Assembly: GCA_049969495.1 (NCBI GenBank)
Contig: JBMFOT010000033.1
Span: 1-38,723, forward strand
Length of the DNA: 38,723 bases
Direction of reading: 5' to 3'
DNA from: HRBIN16 sp049969495
GTDB taxonomy: Bacteria > Armatimonadota > HRBIN16
The notes beneath the pieces are model-generated. The model did no database searches and was not told the origin of the DNA. It saw only the letters and a program-made list of their open reading frames with translations. The translations under genes were made by a program, and so were the position numbers. The number at the start of each line of letters is the position of its first letter. Position 1 is the first letter of the stretch. Below are positions 23,547-30,163 of this stretch, one piece after another.

Positions 23547-24951
23547 GTTCCATACTCCTGACTGGGTGAAGCACGCGGTTTTCTACCAGATTTTTCCCGA
23601 CCGCTTCGCCAACGGCGACCCGTCCAATGACCCCGCCAACGTACAGCCCTGGGGCACACCCCCTACCCCCTATAACTTCATGGGCGGCGACCTGCAGGGC
23701 ATCCTGCAAAAGCTGGACTACCTGCAGGAGCTGGGCGTCACCGCCATCTACTTGAACCCCATCTTCCAAGCCACGTCCAACCATCGCTACAATACCTACG
23801 ATTACTTCCGCATCGACCCCAAGCTGGGCACCATGGAGGATTTCCAGAATCTGCTTGGGGAGATGCATCGTCGCGGAATGCGATTGATTCTGGACGGGGT
23901 ATTCAATCACTGCGGGCGAGGTTTCTACCCCTTTCATGACGTGGTGGAGAACGGCGAGCATTCGCCGTATGTGGGATGGTTTCACATCAAGAAGTTCCCC
24001 ATCCACCCCTACGATGGGCGCAAAAAGGCGAACTACACGAGCTGGTGGGGTATTCGCTCCCTGCCCAAGTTCAATACCGACAACCCGCAGGTGCGTCGGT
24101 TCTTGCTGAGCGTGGCGCGATACTGGATAGAACAGGGTGCGGACGGGTGGCGGCTGGATGTGCCCAACGAAATCGACGACCCCACCTTCTGGCGCGAGTT
24201 CCGAGAGGTGGTGAAGTCCGCCAACCCCGACGCCTACATCGTGGGCGAAATCTGGAAAGATGCGAAACAGTGGTTACAGGGCGACCAGTTCGACGCGGTC
24301 ATGAACTATCCCCTGCGTGACCTGTGTGTGGAGTTCATCGTCAGGAGGACGATACACGCTCCCGCCTTCGCTAACAGACTGCTTCGCCTTTCCCGGCGAT
24401 ACCCGTTGGAAGCGACGCAAGCGCAGCTGAACCTGCTGGGCAGTCACGATACCCCACGCTGGCTCACTGTGTGTGGAGGGGATGTGCGTCGTGCGATGCT
24501 GGGCTACACTATCCTGTTCACACTGCCCGGCGCACCCTGCATCTACTACGGCGATGAAATCGGCATGAAGGGCGAGGCAGACCCGCATTGCCGCGCCTGC
24601 TTTGAATGGGACCAACGCAGGTGGAACCGCCGACTGCATCAGCACATCCGTCAATTGGTCGCTCTGCGCCGGAGTAGCACCGTCTGGCGTACCGGACGGT
24701 TCGACGTGCTCTTCGCACAGGAGGACACGCTCGCTTATGCCCGTTGGGATGATGCGGATGTATTCATCGTGGTCATCAATAACGGCAGAAGCCAATGGGA
24801 TGGCGTGCTTCCTCTGCACAAGATGACACGACTGTACCTCGATATGCTGCAGGATGTGCAAAGCGGCGTGGCGTATCCGGTAAAAAGCCGAACGACGCCA
24901 CTGACGGTACCACCGCTTTCGTGGTTGGTGCTACAGGGTAAAGTATCTTGA
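23524..24951 (+). CDS. GH13 neopullulanase/cyclomaltodextrinase-like alpha-amylase
   Basis: 475 residues from GTG at 23524 (GTG at 23527 equally possible), GGAG about 7 bases upstream. The four GH13 regions are intact: 'DGVFNHCG', 'GWRLDVPNE' with nucleophile Asp212, 'VGEIW' with acid Glu242 and 'LLGSHDTPR' with Asp309. 'FYQIFPDRFANGD' and 'YFRIDPKLGT' place it in the neopullulanase/maltogenic-amylase subfamily, but the N-terminal CBM34 domain is missing. With no signal peptide it should hydrolyse maltodextrins or cyclodextrins in the cytoplasm, together with MalQ encoded divergently. It is translationally overlapped with the HepT-like gene. Confidence 0.93.
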   Translation: MVKQSADEFHTPDWVKHAVFYQIFPDRFANGDPSNDPANVQPWGTPPTPYNFMGGDLQGILQKLDYLQELGVTAIYLNPIFQATSNHRYNTYDYFRIDPKLGTMEDFQNLLGEMHRRGMRLILDGVFNHCGRGFYPFHDVVENGEHSPYVGWFHIKKFPIHPYDGRKKANYTSWWGIRSLPKFNTDNPQVRRFLLSVARYWIEQGADGWRLDVPNEIDDPTFWREFREVVKSANPDAYIVGEIWKDAKQWLQGDQFDAVMNYPLRDLCVEFIVRRTIHAPAFANRLLRLSRRYPLEATQAQLNLLGSHDTPRWLTVCGGDVRRAMLGYTILFTLPGAPCIYYGDEIGMKGEADPHCRACFEWDQRRWNRRLHQHIRQLVALRRSSTVWRTGRFDVLFAQEDTLAYARWDDADVFIVVINNGRSQWDGVLPLHKMTRLYLDMLQDVQSGVAYPVKSRTTPLTVPPLSWLVLQGKVS

Positions 24952-24959
24952 GCACGGCT

Positions 24960-24978
24960 GGCGAGGCTCCTGCCGAGC
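24960..24978 (+). repeat. Copy C of a dispersed intergenic repeat
   Basis: GGCGAGGCTCCTGCCGAGC, the same element as copies A and B with TG in place of GT at the centre, just after the GH13 stop. Confidence 0.5.
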
Positions 24979-25031
24979 GGACTGAATATGTTGAATCTTC
25001 GTGCGTATCTGCTTAGAAGAGGGTATAAGCA

Positions 25032-27662
25032 ATGAAAGGTTTAGTCGCTCTGATGGCTTTGGGAACACTCGGTACTGCAGTCGCACAGTCTCAACCCTTC
25101 ACCATCGCCATACAGGGCAAACCGCGCTGTGTGATTGCGGTTGCTGAGAACGCTCCACCAGAGGTGAAATCTAACATCGCCGCCGATCTGGCACAGGTGC
25201 TCCAGCAGGTTATTGGCGGGGAACAGATACCTGTAGTCAACCTTCCGGCGCGCCAACCTGCCATCGTGCTCGCGCTCGCCGGTGACTTCCCCCAGATGGC
25301 AAAACAGCAGCGACTGGCGGAATTGGGACCGGAAGGCTACATCATTCGTTCCGAGCGTAACCGCCTGTGGCTGCTCGCTAATACCCTGCAAGGGCTCCAG
25401 CACGCGATATATGGGCTGTTGCACGAGATAGGTTGCCGCTGGTACTTCGCCGATCCGGTATGGACGGTGATTCCTCACAAGCCCACCCTTCGGGTGAACC
25501 TCAGCCTGCGCGAACAGCCTGCGTTCAAGGACCGCGTGATATGGTACGAATGGGGAGCAAACACCCCTGTGTTGCGTGAGCACTACGAAGCGTGGTTCAA
25601 GCGCAACCGCCAGGGTGGGCACTTCCCCGCGGACTGCGGACACGCCTACGAACGCTATATCCCCCACAGCGAGTTTTCGGCGCACCCGGAGTGGTTTGCG
25701 CTGGTGGAGGGCAAGCGCCAGCCCACCCAGCTCTGTGTAAGCAACCCGGAGGTGCAACAGCGCGTGATAGCGGGGGTAACGGCGCTGTTTGAAAGGGAAC
25801 CGCAACGTAACATGGCGTCGATAGAGCCGAACGATGGAGGCGGATATTGCGAATGCGACCGTTGTACAGCCATCGGCAACGCCAGCGACCAGGCGTTCTA
25901 TCTGGCAAACCTTGTGGCGAAGGCGGTTCGCGCCCGCTATCCCGACAAATGGGTCGGACTATACTCCTACGCTTACCACAGCGAGCCACCGCGCTTCCGC
26001 ATCGAGCCGGGCGTTTACGTGCAGGTGACCACCGGCTTCCGGTATACAAAGCTCAGCTTTGAGGAACAGGTCAACAAACTGCGCAATCTCGGAGCGACGC
26101 TCGGGGTGTACGACTACTTCAGTGTCTTCCCATGGGACTGGAGTCTGCCCGGAGCCGCCAAAGCGGGACGGGTACTCGAGCTCGCCGAGAGTATTAAACA
26201 CTACCATCGGCTGGGCTTGAGCACCTTCAGCGCAGAATCCTCCATCAGCTGGATACCCAACGGGTTAGGCTACTGGGTGGCAGCGCAGCTGATGTGGAAC
26301 CCCGGTCTTGACCCCAAAGCGCTGGTGGATGATTTCTTCCAGAAAGCGTTTGGAGCCGCTGCCGGTCCGATGAAACGAGTGTACGAACGCTGGTCCAGAG
26401 GCGAGCGATTCTCCCCGCGCGGGCTACGACTGGCTCTGAACGACCTGCAAGAGGCTTACCGGCTGAACAAGGACACGCAAATACGCGCCCGGCTGGACCA
26501 GGTCGCTATGTACCTGCACTGGTTACGCCTCTGGATGGAGTATGACCGCGTAGCGCGCTGGGACGAGGGTGGTAAACTGGTCGCGGAGCCGAGCGAAGTG
26601 ATAGCACGCGCCCATGAACTGGTGGTGTATTCGCGCCGACTGATGGACACCGGGGTCGTACATTCGCATCCTTTGCTCAACGACTGGTTCCGTCAGCGAT
26701 TCGCTGCGCTGGAGCGTATCCCCGGCTTCGACTGGAAGCAAACGGAAGAATGGAAGAACGAGAACCAACAACCTCCCCAGCCTCAAGAGGTGCGACACGA
26801 TTTCGAGAGTGACCTGCGCCGCCTGAACGAGCTGGTGCCAGAGGCGGTAGAAATAGGGAACAGAGAGTTCACAGGCAAGCTGGTGCCGCTGGCGCAGAAG
26901 TTGCCCAAAGCAGTACAGGCGTGGGGCAACGTGGCACGTTCCCCCCTGTTTGTGGAAAGCGGTCTACATCTTTTCGCAGGCAAGGCGGGCGAGACCTTGC
27001 GCCTGACGTATACCCCCTTCGATAGCGGACACACTATCGATTGCCGATGGAGCCTGCAGCGATACGACGGGCAAACCGTCGCGCAAGGCGAACTGAAAGC
27101 GCAACGCGGGCAGCCTGCCACACTGGAAACGACGATTGACGAAGACGGCGTGTATGCGCTCAATCCGGGCACCGATTACTGGAAAGCGGCGCAAATAGGG
27201 TTTGACGCTCGTCCTCTGTCGGTATGGTGCGGGCGGGCGGACAGGCAGGGTAAGCCGCCTCTGTGCCTGTGGCTGCCGCGCTTGGACCAGCCTCTGTACT
27301 TTTATGTGCCGAAGGGGACGCGCCACTTTGTGATAGGCATCGTGCAAGGCGGTTTCCCGCACACGACGATGGAGATTCGCCTGGCAAACGGAACCATCGT
27401 ACGGAGGGAAAGACTGCTTGCCGGTGACCAGATTTCCATCATCGTTGCGCAAGATATCCGCGAGTATGGCGATATTTCCGAGATGGGCAAGCAGGTGGTG
27501 CTGCCTTCGCAGGAGCTTTCCATCGTGGTGCCAAAGGGCGCGGATGGGCAGGTGTGGGCGTTGTCCTTAAGCAGTTTGCGGTGTGTGGTGGAGCTGTATG
27601 ACGTTCCGCCCTATCTGTCTCGCCATCCGGCGGAGTTGCTGGTTCCGGAGGACAGTCTGTAG
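25032..27662 (+). CDS. Secreted DUF4838 (glucuronidase-like) protein
   Basis: 876 residues. Signal peptide 'MKGLVALMALGTLGTAVAQS'. Residues about 25-150 resemble the N-terminal domain of GH67-type alpha-glucuronidases ('GPEGYIIRSERNRLWLLANT', 'YGLLHEIGCRWYFADPVW'). Residues about 160-480 form a TIM-barrel-like DUF4838 domain with its hallmark Cys-rich loop 'NDGGGYCECDRCTAIGNASD'. The last 300 residues are helical then beta-rich, fitting carbohydrate-binding modules. Glu in 'ASIEPNDGG' and 'FSAESSISW' are candidate catalytic acids (inference). Family activity is not established to my knowledge; a polysaccharide-degrading enzyme is likely. AGAGGG precedes the ATG. Confidence 0.8.
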   Translation: MKGLVALMALGTLGTAVAQSQPFTIAIQGKPRCVIAVAENAPPEVKSNIAADLAQVLQQVIGGEQIPVVNLPARQPAIVLALAGDFPQMAKQQRLAELGPEGYIIRSERNRLWLLANTLQGLQHAIYGLLHEIGCRWYFADPVWTVIPHKPTLRVNLSLREQPAFKDRVIWYEWGANTPVLREHYEAWFKRNRQGGHFPADCGHAYERYIPHSEFSAHPEWFALVEGKRQPTQLCVSNPEVQQRVIAGVTALFEREPQRNMASIEPNDGGGYCECDRCTAIGNASDQAFYLANLVAKAVRARYPDKWVGLYSYAYHSEPPRFRIEPGVYVQVTTGFRYTKLSFEEQVNKLRNLGATLGVYDYFSVFPWDWSLPGAAKAGRVLELAESIKHYHRLGLSTFSAESSISWIPNGLGYWVAAQLMWNPGLDPKALVDDFFQKAFGAAAGPMKRVYERWSRGERFSPRGLRLALNDLQEAYRLNKDTQIRARLDQVAMYLHWLRLWMEYDRVARWDEGGKLVAEPSEVIARAHELVVYSRRLMDTGVVHSHPLLNDWFRQRFAALERIPGFDWKQTEEWKNENQQPPQPQEVRHDFESDLRRLNELVPEAVEIGNREFTGKLVPLAQKLPKAVQAWGNVARSPLFVESGLHLFAGKAGETLRLTYTPFDSGHTIDCRWSLQRYDGQTVAQGELKAQRGQPATLETTIDEDGVYALNPGTDYWKAAQIGFDARPLSVWCGRADRQGKPPLCLWLPRLDQPLYFYVPKGTRHFVIGIVQGGFPHTTMEIRLANGTIVRRERLLAGDQISIIVAQDIREYGDISEMGKQVVLPSQELSIVVPKGADGQVWALSLSSLRCVVELYDVPPYLSRHPAELLVPEDSL

Positions 27663-27678
27663 TCGGTGTCGCCGGTCT

Positions 27679-27702
27679 GGAGGGCAAGGCTCCGTCCGAG
27701 CC
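27679..27702 (+). repeat. Copy B of a dispersed intergenic repeat
   Basis: GGAGGGCAAGGCTCCGTCCG followed by AGCC. One mismatch in 24 relative to copy A at 22655. It lies between the convergent DUF4838 and phosphoesterase genes. Confidence 0.6.
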
Positions 27703-27746
27703 ATCCGTTTCGGCCGCGACGGAGCGCGACCATCCACCATCATCGC

Positions 27747-28496
27747 TTACTCCGCCACCAGCGGAATGAGTCTGCCCTCTATGCGTACAGGGTGGCCGAG
27801 TTCCACCTCAACGCGACCCAGATAGCGTGCGTGACATCCTGCCTGCACAATCACTACGCTCCCCTCGCGCAGAGGCTGGTCGAGAACAGAATGGCTGTGT
27901 CCGCCGATGATGAGGTCTATGCTTTGAGCGTTTTTCGCCAGTTCGATATCGCGAGCGAGCCCGATATGCGTGAGCGCAATCAACAGGTCTACCTGCGGGC
28001 GCAGCTGCTCTGCCAGTTCACACCCTTTGCTGATGGGGTCATCGAAAACGTATGCACTGACATGCCGGCTCAACATCCGCTCAGTAATCATCGGCACGGT
28101 CACCCCAAAGACTCCCACATGCCCGACAGGGGTTTCCATTATCAGGTGGGACTGTACGGGGAGTGTGGCGTCGCCGCGAGCGCGGATATTGGCGCACAGC
28201 ACGGGAAAGCGCGCGCGGTTGAGAGTGGTACGGAAGCCCGCTTCGGTAAAGTGGAACTCGCGGTTGCCAACGGTCATGGCGTGGTAGCCTATCTCCGACA
28301 TCCGATCCAGGATAGGTTCGCCGGAAGGATTAAAGGTAAGATTGCCTGAGCCTACCGCATCGCCCGCATCTAACAGCAAGACGGGCGGGTTTGCACGCTC
28401 GGTCTGCACCACCTCGACCAGACGTGCGGTTCGTTCCTCATGCTTTATCAGGCGATTGTGCAGGTCATTCGTGTGCAGAATAACTAACCGGCTCAC
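27747..28496 (-). CDS. 5'-nucleotidase-like metallophosphoesterase (catalytic domain only)
   Basis: 249 residues matching the N-terminal half of UshA-type 5'-nucleotidases. Metal motifs: 'LHTNDLHN' (Asp11, His13), 'LLDAGDA', 'VGNREFH', 'ALTHIG' and 'GGHSHSVL'. The G-N-H-E motif reads G-N-R-E, so the transition-state His (position 79) is Arg; the metal ligands themselves remain. No substrate-binding C-terminal domain and no signal peptide, so it is probably cytoplasmic. The ATG overlaps the kdsC stop by 4 bases (ATGA), linking it to KDO metabolism. It may hydrolyse a nucleotide or sugar phosphate with altered efficiency. Confidence 0.82.
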   Translation of the reverse strand: MSRLVILHTNDLHNRLIKHEERTARLVEVVQTERANPPVLLLDAGDAVGSGNLTFNPSGEPILDRMSEIGYHAMTVGNREFHFTEAGFRTTLNRARFPVLCANIRARGDATLPVQSHLIMETPVGHVGVFGVTVPMITERMLSRHVSAYVFDDPISKGCELAEQLRPQVDLLIALTHIGLARDIELAKNAQSIDLIIGGHSHSVLDQPLREGSVVIVQAGCHARYLGRVEVELGHPVRIEGRLIPLVAE

Positions 28497-29095
28497 GGGT
28501 TGCTTCCACTCTCACGCCGCGATTGCAGATACCTCTCTATCGCCTGCTCCCACTCTCCACGCGCTTTCAACAGCCACTCACATACCTCGCGCACCGCGCC
28601 GTTGCCGCCGAAGGCTTGCGTGGTATAGTGTGCGTGCTCCTTCAGTTCGGAAGCGGCGTTCGCCACCGCAACCCTCATGCCTACCGCGTCGAAAGCGGGC
28701 AGGTCATTCAGGTCATCACCGACGTATAGCACTTCGTCCATCTTGAGTTGCCACTGCTGGCGCAGCTTCTCGATCTGCGCCTTTTTATCGCGCACGCCCT
28801 GATAGCACTCGGTCACCTTCAGCTCCGCTGCCCGTCGCGTGAGCGCCTCCGAGACGCGCCCGGAGAGTATTGCCACCCGGATACCCGCGTGGCGCAGCAG
28901 TTCGATGCCCAGACCATCGGCGACGTGGAATCGCTTGATTTCGCGCCCGGTGGGGTCGTAATAGATGCCGCCGTCGGTCAGCACACCGTCCACGTCCAGT
29001 ATCACCGCTTTCACCGCCTGCAGATTTTCCAGAAAGGCGGGCTGGAAACCCGACAAGGCAGGCTGCGAACCCGAGGGTGTATGCTGTTCTACCAT
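28493..29095 (-). CDS. kdsC: 3-deoxy-D-manno-octulosonate 8-phosphate phosphatase (KdsC/YrbI)
   Basis: 200 residues. The HAD core starts near residue 30 with 'AVILDVDGVLTDGGIYYDPT' (nucleophile Asp and acid Asp), then 'FHVADGLGIELLRHAGIRVA', 'LSGR' and 'LYVGDDLNDLPAF' close the active site. This is the cap-less C0 HAD architecture of KdsC, which acts as a tetramer on KDO-8-phosphate in lipid A-core synthesis, implying a diderm envelope. The N-terminal 28 residues precede the family start and contain a tandem heptapeptide (SGSQPAL/SGFQPAF). kdsD lies 2 bases upstream, so the pair is co-transcribed. Confidence 0.92.
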   Translation of the reverse strand: MVEQHTPSGSQPALSGFQPAFLENLQAVKAVILDVDGVLTDGGIYYDPTGREIKRFHVADGLGIELLRHAGIRVAILSGRVSEALTRRAAELKVTECYQGVRDKKAQIEKLRQQWQLKMDEVLYVGDDLNDLPAFDAVGMRVAVANAASELKEHAHYTTQAFGGNGAVREVCEWLLKARGEWEQAIERYLQSRRESGSNP

Positions 29096-29097
29096 GG

Positions 29098-30060
29098 CTA
29101 TACAATCCCCGTTCGTAACAGGTCTTTCAGCATCAGCATCCCAACCGGCTTCCGCTCCGCATCCAGCACGGGCATCTCACCGATTTTCACCGGCAGGCTT
29201 TCGAACAGATGGAGCGCCTCCACCGCCAGTGGATTTCCCTCTATCACGTATGGCGTGCGGGTCATCAGTTCTTCGGCTGGACGGTCCAGGCTCCCCACAT
29301 CGCGCAGCAGGTGTCGTCGGATGTCGCCGTCGGTGATGATGCCGGCTAAGGTGCCGTCGTCGTTCACGATGCACGCCGCGCCCGCGTTGGCTTTGGTGAT
29401 GGCGAACAACACGTCCCGCAAGGGGTGGTTTTTAGGCACTATGGCAACACTGTCTCCGGTGCGCATCACATCGTGCACACGCAACAGCAACCGTCTGCCC
29501 AGCGTACCCGCGGGATGAAACACCGCGAAGTCTTCGGGGGTGAAGCGTCGCTCTTGCATCACCGTAATCGCCAGCGCATCGCCCATCGCCAGCATGGCCG
29601 TGGTGCTCGCCGTCGGCGCGAGGTTGAACGGGCACGCTTCGCGCTCTACCGACACATCCAGCACCACATCCGCCGCCTGCGCCAGCGTGGACTCCGTGCG
29701 TCCCACCATCGCGATGAGCTTCACGCCAAGTCGTTTCAGCGCAGGCAGTATCGCCAGCAGTTCGTCGGTTTCCCCGCTGGTGGACAAAGCCAGCACCACA
29801 TCGTCGGCGGTTACCATGCCCAGGTCGCCGTGAACTCCCTCCGCAGGGTGCAGGAAGAAGCTGGGCGTGCCCGTGCTGGCGAAGGTAGCTGCCACTTTGC
29901 GGGCAATTGCCCCCGACTTGCCCATGCCCGTGGCGACCACTCTGCCTCTGCAAGAGAGCACCATCTGCACCGCCTGCACAAACCTTTCGTCCAGGCGGTC
30001 TATCAGGCGCAAAATGCTCTGCGCCTCGGTCTGGAGTACTTCTCTGGCTACCTCTATCAT
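29098..30060 (-). CDS. kdsD: Arabinose-5-phosphate isomerase (KdsD, SIS plus two CBS domains)
   Basis: 320 residues. SIS domain at about 25-180: 'GRVVATGMGKSGAIARKVAA', 'HPAEGVHGDLGMV', 'ALSTSGETDELLAILPALKR' and 'APTASTTAMLAMGDALAI'. Two CBS domains fill about 200-320 ('GAACIVNDDGTLAGIITDGD', 'MPVLDAERKPVGMLMLKDLL'). It converts ribulose-5-phosphate to arabinose-5-phosphate for KDO synthesis, together with KdsC. Starts at an ATG with an extended -10 promoter (TGATATAAT) about 10 bases upstream and no Shine-Dalgarno, so the transcript may be almost leaderless. Confidence 0.94.
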   Translation of the reverse strand: MIEVAREVLQTEAQSILRLIDRLDERFVQAVQMVLSCRGRVVATGMGKSGAIARKVAATFASTGTPSFFLHPAEGVHGDLGMVTADDVVLALSTSGETDELLAILPALKRLGVKLIAMVGRTESTLAQAADVVLDVSVEREACPFNLAPTASTTAMLAMGDALAITVMQERRFTPEDFAVFHPAGTLGRRLLLRVHDVMRTGDSVAIVPKNHPLRDVLFAITKANAGAACIVNDDGTLAGIITDGDIRRHLLRDVGSLDRPAEELMTRTPYVIEGNPLAVEALHLFESLPVKIGEMPVLDAERKPVGMLMLKDLLRTGIV

Positions 30061-30069
30061 CTCATGGTT

Positions 30070-30078
30070 ATTATATCA
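30070..30078 (-). promoter_or_regulatory. Extended -10 promoter of kdsD-kdsC operon
   Basis: Reverse strand TGA-TATAAT, 30078-30070. The predicted start of transcription falls within a few bases of the kdsD ATG at 30060. Confidence 0.5.
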
Positions 30079-30163
30079 GTTTTGCGCAGGCAAATAACAG
30101 GGGGAGGTAAGCTTCTCCCGTCGAGCCGTTCCATCTTGTCAGAGGGTAGCCTCCAGAAGGTTA

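Noticed and set aside
24991..25019. TTGAAT-17-TAGAAG promoter before the DUF4838 gene
   Set aside because: It would start transcription after the AGAGGG site of the gene, leaving almost no leader; match to consensus is modest.
27666..28349. 227-codon forward frame
   Set aside because: Antisense to the 5'-nucleotidase-like gene with clear metal motifs.
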